A stretch of DNA of 64,000 nucleotides from an uncultured Phascolarctobacterium sp. Its GTDB lineage: Bacteria; Bacillota; Negativicutes; Acidaminococcales; Acidaminococcaceae. Where the stretch lies: assembly GCA_900541915.1 (NCBI GenBank), contig UQLS01000010.1, positions 3,030 to 67,029 on the forward strand, given 5' to 3'. Of the stretch, positions 1-8,072 are shown in pieces; position 1 is the stretch's first letter; each line of letters begins with the position of its first letter. The notes below the pieces were generated by a model that worked only from the letters and a program-made list of their open reading frames with translations, had not been told where the DNA came from and made no database searches. Made by a program: the position numbers and the translations under genes.

Positions 1-219
1 CTGCGTGATATTCAGAATGTCGATACAAGACCGCAGGCGCTGCCGATAGTTCAAGATTTGAAACGTTATCTTGATTTGGTCAGTCAGGATCAATGGGACT
101 GCGAAGAGGCAGTAAAGCTGCGCAAACGGCTGGATGACTGGGCTCGGGGTCATGAGCCGGCTTTGATACGTGCCGATATGGATATCAGAATGCGGCAGTT
201 TAGGAGAAGCAGACGATGA
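1..219 (+). CDS. C-terminal end of a probable PtuA-like ATPase (partial)
   Basis: An open frame runs from the window edge to a TGA at 217-219 and encodes about 72 residues, rich in charged residues, ending in a basic tail (MRQFRRSRR). The start and all catalytic motifs lie outside the window, so the family cannot be read directly. The stop overlaps the ATG of the HNH nuclease gene by four bases (ATGA at 216-219), which indicates translational coupling. In known systems TIGR02646/PtuB-type HNH proteins are encoded directly downstream of an SMC-like AAA ATPase (PtuA, as in Septu and in retron Ec78-type loci). The ATPase call therefore rests on context only. Confidence 0.5.
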   Translation: MRDIQNVDTRPQALPIVQDLKRYLDLVSQDQWDCEEAVKLRKRLDDWARGHEPALIRADMDIRMRQFRRSRR

Positions 220-995
220 AACGGATTTATAAACGTCTGGAAGAGCCGCCGCTTTTAAAAGCATATCGCGAGCAATATCCTGATGAAATATGGGAGCATT
301 TTCGTCGTCGCTGCCGTAAGGGTTACCATGAAGTTAAACGGGCTATCCTGGAAGATCAGCATGGATTATGTGCCTACTGTGAGATAAGTATTAAATTTGC
401 CGAAAACGAAAATGAAGTCGATGATTTCCGCGTCGAACATTTTTATCCTAAAGCAGGCACGAACGAGGAAAAACATAATTATCATCTGGACTGGAAAAAT
501 CTTTTAGGTGTCTGTCATGGCGGCAGTCAGCCGGATGTACCTAATCCTCAGTGGCGTTTTTCCAATTATAAGAAAGACCGCAGCTGTGATGTTCCCAAGG
601 GCGGCAAGGAAATAACTAAACGCATCCTTAATCCCAGTTTGATACCGGCAGAGTTCAGATTGTTCCGCTATGCAGAGCATACGGGAAGAATGTACGTGGA
701 TGAAGAAAGCTGTCCGGAAAATCTGCGCAAGAAAGCGCGTAATACTATTAAGGAACTGAATCTTAATGCACCGCGGCTGATGCGGATGCGGAAAGTAGTT
801 ATCCAGTCGTTAGAAGATGAGATTTCTCAAAACATAGAAAATGGCGGCGAACTTGATGAAATACTGCAGTTTTTAGCGGAGACTTTACTTTTGCCGGATG
901 CCGTGGGAAGAACGGTGCCTTTTTTTACCGTAGTCCGGTGGTATCTCGGCGAGGCTGCAGAAAGAGTATTAGCTGCAGTTGATTACAAAATTTAA
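216..995 (+). CDS. PtuB/TIGR02646-like HNH endonuclease
   Basis: This 259-residue protein carries a zinc-type HNH nuclease core: CAYC at residues 52-55, EHFYPK with His75, Asn95 in the DWKNLL stretch, and Cys100-His101. The arrangement CxxC, then hEHFxPK, then N and C, is that of the retron/Septu-associated HNH family (TIGR02646, PtuB). In those systems the ATPase senses infection and the HNH subunit cuts nucleic acid, causing abortive infection. The start ATG overlaps the stop of the upstream gene, so the two form a coupled pair. A strong terminator follows, so this is the last gene of its operon. A reverse transcriptase further upstream would make it a retron-type locus; that region is not visible. 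Confidence 0.8.
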   Translation: MKRIYKRLEEPPLLKAYREQYPDEIWEHFRRRCRKGYHEVKRAILEDQHGLCAYCEISIKFAENENEVDDFRVEHFYPKAGTNEEKHNYHLDWKNLLGVCHGGSQPDVPNPQWRFSNYKKDRSCDVPKGGKEITKRILNPSLIPAEFRLFRYAEHTGRMYVDEESCPENLRKKARNTIKELNLNAPRLMRMRKVVIQSLEDEISQNIENGGELDEILQFLAETLLLPDAVGRTVPFFTVVRWYLGEAAERVLAAVDYKI

Positions 996-999
996 GCAT

Positions 1000-1037
1000 A
1001 ATCCTGCCTTAGTAGTTACTGAGGCAGGATTTTTCCT
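1000..1037 (+). terminator. Intrinsic terminator after the HNH gene
   Basis: Ten-base arms AATCCTGCCT (1000-1009) and AGGCAGGATT (1022-1031) enclose a 12-base loop and are followed by a T-rich run. It begins five bases after the stop codon and closes the putative defence operon. Confidence 0.9.
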
Positions 1038-1107
1038 TTTCGGCTAGAATAATAACTTATTAACAGTTTAAACGGTGTTTTATTTCAATATGCAAGGGAG
1101 CGTTGAA

Positions 1108-2478
1108 ATGATGGAGATAACAAATAAAGCGTTTAAGGCTTATGATGTGCGCGGCGTATATCCAAATGAAGTCAATGAAGAACTGGCTTACAGGGTAGGC
1201 CGTATTTTTTCTGCCATGTTTGCAGCAGAAACAGTTGTAGTAGGACATGATATCCGCCTCAGCGGCCGCAGTCTGGTAGATGCATTAACGGAAGGCTTAC
1301 GTCATGGAGGAACTAAGGTACTTGATATTGGGCAGTGCGGCACGGAAATGATTTATTTTGCTACCGCTCACCTTAATGCTGATGGCGGTATTATGGTTAC
1401 AGCCAGCCATAATCCTAAAGAATATAACGGTATGAAATTGGTACGCAAAGGAGCTCGTCCTGTGTCCGGAGATACAGGCCTCAAAGAAATTGGTGCTATG
1501 GCGGCTGCTGCTAATTTTACTCATTGCCTGGTAGCTGGCAAGACCATGGGCGCAGTAGAAAAAATAGATATTATGCCTGCTTATATTGAGCATTTGCTCA
1601 CTTATGTAGATAAAGAGGCTTTAAAACCTCTTAAGATAGTAGCAAATCCTGGCAATGGCGGCGCTGGACCGATTTTGCAGGAACTGGCAAAATATCTTCC
1701 TTTTGAGTTTATTACTATTAACGAAACACCGGATGGCAATTTTCCTAATGGTGTTCCTAATCCCTTGCTGCTGCCGAATCGTGAAGCCACAGCTGAAGTG
1801 GTTCGCAGAGAAAAGGCAGACCTTGGTATTGCCTGGGATGGAGATTTTGACAGATGCTTTTTATTTGACGAGAAAGCAGATTTTATTGAGGGCTATTATA
1901 TCGTAGGCTTGTTGGCAGAAGCCTTTCTAAAGAAAGAGCCTGGTGCCAAGATTATGTATGATCCTCGTCTGACCTGGAATACAGAAGCTATTCTGCAGCG
2001 TGATGGCGGCATACCGGTACGCTGCAAGAGCGGTCATGCTTTTATGAAAGAATGTATGCGCGCTAATGGAGTATTGTATGGCGGAGAGATGTCTGCTCAT
2101 CATTATTTCCGTGATTTTTCCTACTGTGACAGCGGCATGATTCCCTGGCTTTTAGTAACAGAACTTATGTGCCGCAGTGGAAAAAAACTTTCTGAATTAG
2201 TAGAAGAAAGAGTAGAACTTTTCCCGTGCAGCGGTGAGATTAACAGAAAAGTTGATAATGCACCGGAAATTTTAGCAGAGCTGGGACGTAAATATGCTGA
2301 CGGTCAGCAGGATCATATGGATGGTCTTAGCGTTGCTTATGAAGATTGGCGCTTTAATGTCAGAACCTCCAATACTGAGCCTGTAATGCGTCTGAATGTA
2401 GAAACTAAAGGAAATAAAGAGCTGCTGGCTGCTAAAACAGCAGAGATATTGGCTGTTATCGGCGGCGAAGAAGCATAG
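1108..2478 (+). CDS. Phosphomannomutase/phosphoglucomutase (phosphohexomutase)
   Basis: This protein of about 456 residues interconverts hexose 6-phosphates and 1-phosphates in the cytoplasm, feeding nucleotide-sugar synthesis. It has the family marks in order: an N-terminal KAYDVRG stretch, the phosphoserine loop TASHNP, the metal loop DGDFDR, the sugar-binding loop GGEMSAHH, and the phosphate-binding RTSNTEP near the C-terminus. The length is normal. I place the start at ATG 1108 because GGGAG at 1096-1100 lies seven bases upstream; an in-frame codon at 1075 has no ribosome site. It is followed at 24 bases by galU and then galE, so the operon makes glucose-1-P, UDP-glucose and UDP-galactose, probably for surface polysaccharide. 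Specificity for mannose versus glucose cannot be told from sequence. Confidence 0.93.
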   Translation: MMEITNKAFKAYDVRGVYPNEVNEELAYRVGRIFSAMFAAETVVVGHDIRLSGRSLVDALTEGLRHGGTKVLDIGQCGTEMIYFATAHLNADGGIMVTASHNPKEYNGMKLVRKGARPVSGDTGLKEIGAMAAAANFTHCLVAGKTMGAVEKIDIMPAYIEHLLTYVDKEALKPLKIVANPGNGGAGPILQELAKYLPFEFITINETPDGNFPNGVPNPLLLPNREATAEVVRREKADLGIAWDGDFDRCFLFDEKADFIEGYYIVGLLAEAFLKKEPGAKIMYDPRLTWNTEAILQRDGGIPVRCKSGHAFMKECMRANGVLYGGEMSAHHYFRDFSYCDSGMIPWLLVTELMCRSGKKLSELVEERVELFPCSGEINRKVDNAPEILAELGRKYADGQQDHMDGLSVAYEDWRFNVRTSNTEPVMRLNVETKGNKELLAAKTAEILAVIGGEEA

Positions 2479-2502
2479 AGTTAAAGGAGTTTTGAGATAT
2501 AA

Positions 2503-3387
2503 ATGATTAAGAAAGTTCGTAAAGCAGTTATTCCGGCAGCTGGTCTTGGTACTCGTTTCCTGCCGGCAACCAAGGCTACGCCGAAGGAAATGCTGCCCAT
2601 AGTTGATAAGCCTACTATTCAATATATTATCGAAGAGGCATTGGCTTCTGGAATAGAAGACATCCTGATTATTACCGGACGCAGCAAACGTGCTATTGAG
2701 GATCATTTTGACCGCAGTATTGAGCTGGAACTTAATCTGGAAGCTGCACATAAAGAGCAGGAACTGGAAATGGTCAGAAAGATTTCTGATATCCGTATTC
2801 ATTACATTCGTCAAAAAGAGCCGCGCGGTCTTGGACATGCTATTTTATGCGCTCAGCAGTTTATTGGTGATGAGCCTTTTGCCGTACTTTTAGGTGACGA
2901 TGTGGTAGACAGCAGAGTACCTGCTTTGAAGCAGCTGATAGATGTTTATGAACGTACCGGCGCCAGTGTTCTGGGTGTACAGGAAGTGCCGCAGGAAAAG
3001 GTATCTTCCTATGGTATTGTGGCATCGCAGCCGACAGGAGAAAAGCATACTTTTACGGTACAGGATATGGTGGAAAAGCCCAAGGTGGAAGGAGCTCCGT
3101 CCAGATTAGCTGTACTGGGACGTTATGTTATCAATCCGGAAATATTTCCGATTTTGGAACATACTGCTCCCGGACGCGGCAATGAGATTCAGCTGACAGA
3201 TGCCTTAAAAGTATTGGCTAAAGAGCAGCCCATGTACGCATATAATTTTGAAGGCCGACGTTATGATGTTGGTGATAAACAGGGCTTCCTGGAAGCAACG
3301 GTGGAAATGGCTCTGAAACGTACTGATCTTCGTGATAAATTCCTTGCTTATCTGCAGGATATTGTTAATAAGGAAAGCAGTAAATAA
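2503..3387 (+). CDS. galU: UTP-glucose-1-phosphate uridylyltransferase
   Basis: GalU joins UTP and glucose-1-phosphate to give UDP-glucose. The 294-residue protein opens with the nucleotidyltransferase signature AAGLGTRFLPATKATPKEMLP and contains LGDDVVDS (the metal-binding acidic site) and VEKPK, all typical of bacterial GalU. The length matches the family. AAAGGAG at 2483-2489 serves as ribosome site, spaced a little long at 13 bases. It lies between the phosphohexomutase and galE, an order that follows the pathway glucose-6-P, glucose-1-P, UDP-glucose, UDP-galactose. Confidence 0.96.
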   Translation: MIKKVRKAVIPAAGLGTRFLPATKATPKEMLPIVDKPTIQYIIEEALASGIEDILIITGRSKRAIEDHFDRSIELELNLEAAHKEQELEMVRKISDIRIHYIRQKEPRGLGHAILCAQQFIGDEPFAVLLGDDVVDSRVPALKQLIDVYERTGASVLGVQEVPQEKVSSYGIVASQPTGEKHTFTVQDMVEKPKVEGAPSRLAVLGRYVINPEIFPILEHTAPGRGNEIQLTDALKVLAKEQPMYAYNFEGRRYDVGDKQGFLEATVEMALKRTDLRDKFLAYLQDIVNKESSK

Positions 3388-3407
3388 TTGGATAAAGAGG
3401 CGTTATA

Positions 3408-4397
3408 ATGAATATACTTGTTACCGGCGGTGCCGGCTATATTGGTTCTCACGTAGTGGAAGAGCTGAAAAAAAGCGGCTTTACGCCTATTGTTTATGAT
3501 AATCTTTCTACAGGACACGCAGCGGCAGTGCCGGAAGATGTACAGCTGGTAGAAGGAGATATCCATGATGTAGCTTTTGCACGTCATATTATGGAGCAAT
3601 TTTCCATTGATGCTGTAATGCACTTTGCTGCCAGCAGCTTAGTGGGTGAATCTATGGAAAATCCTGCTAAGTATTATTTCAATAATGTGGAAGGTACTCT
3701 GCATCTTTTGGAGGCTATGCGCGGTTCAGGTGTAGACAGAATGGTATTTTCTTCTACTGCAGCGGTTTATGGAGAACCGGAGCAGGTACCTATCTGTGAG
3801 GACAGCAAATTATCACCTACTAATGTTTACGGACGCAGTAAGCTGATGATTGAAAATATGCTGGCTGATTATGATATGGCGTACGAAATGAAGTATGTGG
3901 CATTGCGTTATTTTAATGCTGCAGGAGCATCACTTTCAGGTAATATCGGCGAAGACCATAATCCTGAAAGTCATTTGATTCCGCTGGTATTAAAGACGGC
4001 GCAGGGAGTGCGTCGTCAGGTTGCCATGTTTGGTACTGATTATCCGACTGCTGATGGCACCTGTGTACGTGATTATATTCATGTATGTGACCTGGCGAAG
4101 GCTCATGTGCTGGCATTGCAGCATCTGCTGAAAGGTGGTGCCAGCCGTGTCTATAATTTGGGCAGTGAAAATGGTTTCAGTGTGCGCCAGATTATTGACA
4201 GTGCTAAGAAAATTACTGGTGTCGATTTTACCGTAGTTGAAGAAGCTCGCCGTGCCGGAGATCCCGCTGTTTTAATAGCGTCTTCGGCAAAAATTCGCGA
4301 AGAACTGGGCTGGAAGCCGGAGTACAGCAGCGTGGAAGAAGTAATTGCTACCGCTTGGCAATGGCATAAACAGCATCCGCATGGTTACGAGGGATAA
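3408..4397 (+). CDS. galE: UDP-glucose 4-epimerase
   Basis: GalE interconverts UDP-glucose and UDP-galactose using bound NAD. The 329-residue protein has the Rossmann glycine motif GGAGYIG at residues 7-13, a serine/threonine catalytic region FSSTAAVYG, and the catalytic YGRSK (YxxxK). The substrate-binding region RYFNAAGA is also present. It is the last gene of the three-gene sugar operon; AGAGG about ten bases upstream of the ATG is the ribosome site and a strong terminator follows. The absence of galK and galT nearby suggests a biosynthetic role in polysaccharide or LPS rather than galactose catabolism. Confidence 0.95.
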   Translation: MNILVTGGAGYIGSHVVEELKKSGFTPIVYDNLSTGHAAAVPEDVQLVEGDIHDVAFARHIMEQFSIDAVMHFAASSLVGESMENPAKYYFNNVEGTLHLLEAMRGSGVDRMVFSSTAAVYGEPEQVPICEDSKLSPTNVYGRSKLMIENMLADYDMAYEMKYVALRYFNAAGASLSGNIGEDHNPESHLIPLVLKTAQGVRRQVAMFGTDYPTADGTCVRDYIHVCDLAKAHVLALQHLLKGGASRVYNLGSENGFSVRQIIDSAKKITGVDFTVVEEARRAGDPAVLIASSAKIREELGWKPEYSSVEEVIATAWQWHKQHPHGYEG

Positions 4398-4408
4398 AAT
4401 AAATAATC

Positions 4409-4438
4409 AAGACTGCCTGCTTGCAGGCAGTCTTTTGC
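4409..4438 (+). terminator. Intrinsic terminator after galE
   Basis: AAGACTGCCT (4409-4418) pairs with AGGCAGTCTT (4425-4434) around a GCTTGC loop, followed by TTGCTTTT. The tail overlaps the -35 of a candidate promoter for the next gene. Confidence 0.85.
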
Positions 4439-4463
4439 TTTTAAAGAAATTTTTTGCTACAAT
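4435..4463 (+). promoter_or_regulatory. Candidate sigma-A promoter for the ABC-F/tadA operon
   Basis: TTGCTT (4435-4440) and TACAAT (4458-4463) are separated by exactly 17 bases and lie 36 bases upstream of the ABC-F start. The -35 overlaps the T-tail of the galE terminator. Confidence 0.45.
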
Positions 4464-4499
4464 ACTGTTTTAGAAATAAATTTTGCAGAGGGAAGAAAT

Positions 4500-6425
4500 A
4501 TGCAGCTTGTAGTTGATAAAATTGCCAAAAGCTTTGGCGTACATGATATTTTTAAAGACGTCAGTTTTATGGTGGAAAAGGGAGAACACATAGGCTTGGT
4601 AGGCGTTAATGGCAGCGGTAAGACGACACTGCTGCATTGCCTGCTGGAGCCGTCTTATATAGACAGCGGCAGTATCCGTTTTGAACCTGGAATCAGCGTT
4701 GGTTATGTACAGCAGGGATTCACTGATATTAAAGGTACTATTTGGGAGTTCATGCTACAAAGCTGTCCTGAAATATTGCGCTTGCGTGAAGAACTGCAGC
4801 GTTTGGAAGCAGAAGTAAGTACTGCAGCGGATGATGTTCTGGAAACAATCATGGAAGAATATACCCGCGTTACCAAACGTTATGAATATTTGGACGGTTA
4901 TCATTATGAAAACAGAATCAAAAGAGTGCTGATTGGTCTTGGGTATACGGAAGAATGGTGGGAGCAGGATGCTGCAACGCTTAGCGGTGGTCAGAAGACA
5001 CGTCTTATGCTGGCAGCGGCATTGGTGCGCAATCCTGATTTTCTTATTCTGGACGAACCTACTAACCATCTGGATATTGTTATGACTCAGTGGCTGGAAG
5101 CATACCTGCGTGAGTTTAAGGGTGGACTGTTGGTAGTCAGCCATGATCGTGCTTTTTTAGATAATGTAGCTGTACGTATTCTTGAAATGGAAGCTGGAAA
5201 GCTCCAGTCTTTTAAAGGCAATTATTCACGTTATTTGGAACAGAAAGCTATACAGACAGCAACATTGGAGGCTGCTTATGCGGCGCAGCAGGATTATATT
5301 GCCCGTACCGAGGCCTATATCCGTCGCTTTAAAGCCGGTATCAAAAGCAAGATGGCACGTGGACGTCAGTCTCAGCTTAATAGATTGGAACGTATGGATG
5401 CTCCTGTGAAAAATGAAGAATTTGAGCTGCGTCTGCCGCCGGCCACAGAATGCGCTGACAGAGTTTTGATTATGGAAGACCTTTCTATTGGCTATGGTGA
5501 AAAAGTGCTTGCTCAAGGAATCAATATTACTTTGCGCCGCGGTGAGAAAGCAGCATTATTGGGTGCTAACGGTACCGGCAAGACAACGCTTTTAAAAACT
5601 ATTTTGGGAGAAATACAGCCTTTAAAAGGCAAAGCAAAAATCGGCAACAGAGTCCAGATAGGTTATTTTTCCCAGAGCTATGAAAGACTTGATCCTAAGC
5701 AGACATTGCTGGAAAATTTTGTTATGGAATATGGCTTTACAGAAGAACGTACTCGATCCATGCTGGGTGGTATGCTGTTCCATGGCGATGATGTCTTCAA
5801 GGAGATTGGAACTTTAAGCGGCGGACAAAAAGCCAGATTAGTGCTTTTAAAGCTGGTGCTTGACGGAGCTAACTGCCTGGTACTGGACGAACCTACCAAC
5901 CATTTGGATATTATGGCCAGAGAAGCGGTAGAAGCTGCGCTGACGGCATTTGATGGCACAGTACTGGTAGTCAGCCATGACCGCTACTTCATTAACGAAG
6001 TTGCTGACAGAATCTGGGAGATAGAAGACGGGCAGCTGAAAGATTATAATGGTAATTATGATTTCTATCTTGCCGAAAAACAGAAGGCTGCAACTGCGGC
6101 AGCGGAAGCAATGGCTGCGTCTGCACTGGAAAATGTTAAGCAAAAAGCTGATAATAAGGCGCAGGCACAGCCTGTTAAAGCTGCTGATAAAAAGCAGCGC
6201 TACAGTCCGGAAGAGGCAGCAAGGCTGCTGCCTAATGTGGAGCTCAGCATTCGTGAGCAGGAAGCCATGATGAAGCTTTTAGAAGTACAGATGGCAGATC
6301 CTGCCAATCATGAAGACCCTGCACACAGTGCGGCTATGGCAGCAGAGCATGATGCTTATGAACAGAAGATAGCAGAACTTATGGAAAAATGGGAGCTGCT
6401 TATGGAAGCTGCGGAGGATGCATGA
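4500..6425 (+). CDS. ABC-F family ATPase (Uup/YheS-like)
   Basis: This 641-residue soluble protein has two ABC ATPase domains and no membrane segment. Domain 1 has Walker A GVNGSGKTT near residue 36, signature LSGGQKTR and Walker B LILDEPTNHLD; domain 2 has GANGTGKTT, LSGGQKAR and LVLDEPTNHLD. A charged linker with many Arg/Lys lies between them and a C-terminal coiled-coil extension of roughly 100 residues follows, as in Uup and YheS relatives. ABC-F proteins act on the ribosome as translation factors, and some give antibiotic resistance; nothing here identifies a resistance subtype. The stop overlaps the tadA start, coupling two translation-related genes. Confidence 0.92.
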   Translation: MQLVVDKIAKSFGVHDIFKDVSFMVEKGEHIGLVGVNGSGKTTLLHCLLEPSYIDSGSIRFEPGISVGYVQQGFTDIKGTIWEFMLQSCPEILRLREELQRLEAEVSTAADDVLETIMEEYTRVTKRYEYLDGYHYENRIKRVLIGLGYTEEWWEQDAATLSGGQKTRLMLAAALVRNPDFLILDEPTNHLDIVMTQWLEAYLREFKGGLLVVSHDRAFLDNVAVRILEMEAGKLQSFKGNYSRYLEQKAIQTATLEAAYAAQQDYIARTEAYIRRFKAGIKSKMARGRQSQLNRLERMDAPVKNEEFELRLPPATECADRVLIMEDLSIGYGEKVLAQGINITLRRGEKAALLGANGTGKTTLLKTILGEIQPLKGKAKIGNRVQIGYFSQSYERLDPKQTLLENFVMEYGFTEERTRSMLGGMLFHGDDVFKEIGTLSGGQKARLVLLKLVLDGANCLVLDEPTNHLDIMAREAVEAALTAFDGTVLVVSHDRYFINEVADRIWEIEDGQLKDYNGNYDFYLAEKQKAATAAAEAMAASALENVKQKADNKAQAQPVKAADKKQRYSPEEAARLLPNVELSIREQEAMMKLLEVQMADPANHEDPAHSAAMAAEHDAYEQKIAELMEKWELLMEAAEDA

Positions 6426-6949
6426 TGAGTGATTATGATTATATGCAGCTGGCATTAATGCAGGCTAAAAAAGCTGCCGAGCTGGGCGAAATACCTATAG
6501 GAGCAGTTCTGGTGCACGATGGGCAGGTTATTGCTGCTGCTCATAACCAGCGGGAAATGCTGCCGGACGCCACTGCTCATGCGGAAATTCTGGTAATCAG
6601 AGAAGGTTGTGCTAAATTAGGACGCTGGCGCTTAAGCGGCTGTACACTTTATGTGACTGTGGAGCCGTGTTCCATGTGCAGCGGTGCTATTGTCAACAGC
6701 CGTATTGACAGGGTTGTTTATGGCTGTCCGGATGTTAAAGCTGGCGGCGTAGAGTCTATTTTTAATATTCTTACTAACAATAGCCTTAATCACCAGGTAG
6801 AAGTACTTGGCGGTATTTGTGAAGAAGAGTGCGCGGCAGTTATGAAAGAATTCTTTCGCAGGCGCAGACAGGAAAACAAAGCTGCCAAAAAGCAGCAGCA
6901 GGAATTATTAGCTTCTGCATCTTTGCAAAATTTGGATAATCCTGTATAA
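6422..6949 (+). CDS. tadA: tRNA adenosine(34) deaminase
   Basis: TadA converts adenosine to inosine at the wobble position of tRNA-Arg(ACG). The protein of about 175 residues has the zinc deaminase motifs HAE (near residue 53, with Glu as proton shuttle) and PCSMCSGA. Two adjacent ATG codons (6422 and 6425) could start it; the first overlaps the ABC-F stop as ATGA, so the genes are translationally coupled. The C-terminus is extended and rich in Lys/Gln. Its last codons contain a promoter for the tRNA-Ser gene just downstream. Confidence 0.93.
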   Translation: MMSDYDYMQLALMQAKKAAELGEIPIGAVLVHDGQVIAAAHNQREMLPDATAHAEILVIREGCAKLGRWRLSGCTLYVTVEPCSMCSGAIVNSRIDRVVYGCPDVKAGGVESIFNILTNNSLNHQVEVLGGICEEECAAVMKEFFRRRRQENKAAKKQQQELLASASLQNLDNPV

Positions 6950-6950
6950 T
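6923..6950 (+). promoter_or_regulatory. Promoter for tRNA-Ser inside the tadA 3' end
   Basis: TTGCAA (6923-6928) and a perfect TATAAT (6945-6950) are separated by 16 bases. The -10 overlaps the tadA stop codon and lies 21 bases before the mature 5' end of the tRNA. Confidence 0.6.
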
Positions 6951-6971
6951 ATCAATGTTACAAATATATAA

Positions 6972-7062
6972 GGAGACGTATCGAAGTGGTCATAACGAGG
7001 CTGACTCGAAATCAGTTTGCCGTTTGCGCGGCACGTGGGTTCGAATCCCACCGTCTCCGCCA
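6972..7062 (+). tRNA. tRNA-Ser (anticodon CGA)
   Basis: The acceptor arm pairs GGAGACG (6972-6978) with CGTCTCC before a G discriminator, and the CCA end is encoded. The anticodon loop CTCGAAA gives anticodon CGA, which reads UCG serine codons. The T arm carries GGGTTCGAATCCC and a long variable arm marks it as a class II tRNA, as expected for serine; total length is 91 bases. Confidence 0.96.
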
Positions 7063-7071
7063 GTAAAAATT

Positions 7072-7104
7072 AACGTCCGTCAATTGGCGGGCGTTTTATT
7101 TTTT
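7072..7104 (+). terminator. Terminator after tRNA-Ser
   Basis: AACGTCCG (7072-7079) pairs with CGGGCGTT (7088-7095, one G-T pair) and is followed by a T-rich tract. Confidence 0.8.
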
Positions 7105-7155
7105 GTAACATTCTTATCAGCTGCGAACATTTATAAGCTATATAAAGAAAATAAT

Positions 7156-7184
7156 TTGCGTTTGCTGAACATTTTTTATAAAAT
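7156..7184 (+). promoter_or_regulatory. Candidate promoter for the metF operon
   Basis: TTGCGT (7156-7161) and TAAAAT (7179-7184) are 17 bases apart and lie 33 bases before the metF start. The leader is too short for a SAM or cobalamin riboswitch and none is recognisable. Confidence 0.4.
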
Positions 7185-7217
7185 AATCAGAAATGTTTAA
7201 AATAATGAGGGTGTAAT

Positions 7218-8072
7218 ATGAAAATAATTGATTTGCTTAAAAGTGAAAAAATATGTATTTCCTGCGAATTATTTCCGCCCAAACAGGGTACTGAGCTGCA
7301 GAACGCGTTAGAAATAGTAAATAAGATAGCTGACGTGCATCCTGCTTATATGAGTGTAACCTATGGCGCAGGCGGCTCAACCGTTGGTCATACAGCTGCT
7401 GTAGCAAGGGCTGTACAGGCTAACGGCATTCCGGCACTGGCGCATCTTACCTGCGTGCAGTCTGATGCGGACAGGATTATGAATGTTCTGCAGGATTTAA
7501 AAAGCGGCGGTATTGAAAATATTCTGGCACTGCGCGGTGATTTGCCGCAGGGCAGTGAGGTTGGTGAGTTCAGTCATGCCAGCGATTTAGCTGCCTTTAT
7601 CAAACGGCAGGGCGATTTTTGTGTGGGCGGTGCTGCCTATCCGGAAGGACATCCTGAAGCTGGAGCTTTGGATAAAGATATAGAAAATACTAAATATAAA
7701 ATTGATGCAGGCGTAGATTTTCTTGTTACGCAGATGATTTTTGATAATAATGTTTTGTACAACTATATGTTCCGTCTGCTTTCTGCCGGAATTAATGTGC
7801 CTGTTGTACCTGGTATTATGCCTGTTACAAACGCCAAGCAGATAACACGTATCTGTCAGCTGAGTGATACGAAGCTGCCGCCGCAGTTCAGAGCGATTGT
7901 GGAAAAATTTGCTGATAAGCCTGAGGCGCTTAAGCAGGCTGGTATTGCCTATGCTACCGGTCAGATTATTGACCTTCTGGCTAACGGCTTTACTAATGTA
8001 CATATTTATACGATGAATAAACTGGAAATTATCGGCGGCATTATGCATAATCTTTCGGAGATAACAAAATGA
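7218..8072 (+). CDS. metF: 5,10-methylenetetrahydrofolate reductase
   Basis: MetF reduces methylene-THF to methyl-THF, the methyl donor for methionine synthase, using FAD. The 284-residue TIM-barrel protein begins with the typical SCELFPPK stretch, where the Glu is catalytic, and contains VTYGAGGST, HLTC, LALRGD and the later QMIFDN and PGIMPV motifs. The length is that of the catalytic domain only, normal for bacteria. GAGGGTG precedes the ATG. It overlaps the next gene by four bases (ATGA at 8069), forming the operon metF, activation protein, metH. Confidence 0.95.
   Translation: MKIIDLLKSEKICISCELFPPKQGTELQNALEIVNKIADVHPAYMSVTYGAGGSTVGHTAAVARAVQANGIPALAHLTCVQSDADRIMNVLQDLKSGGIENILALRGDLPQGSEVGEFSHASDLAAFIKRQGDFCVGGAAYPEGHPEAGALDKDIENTKYKIDAGVDFLVTQMIFDNNVLYNYMFRLLSAGINVPVVPGIMPVTNAKQITRICQLSDTKLPPQFRAIVEKFADKPEALKQAGIAYATGQIIDLLANGFTNVHIYTMNKLEIIGGIMHNLSEITK

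Noticed and set aside
6955..7200. Plus-strand open frame of 81 codons
   Set aside because: It runs through the tRNA-Ser gene and its terminator, so it cannot be a real protein gene.
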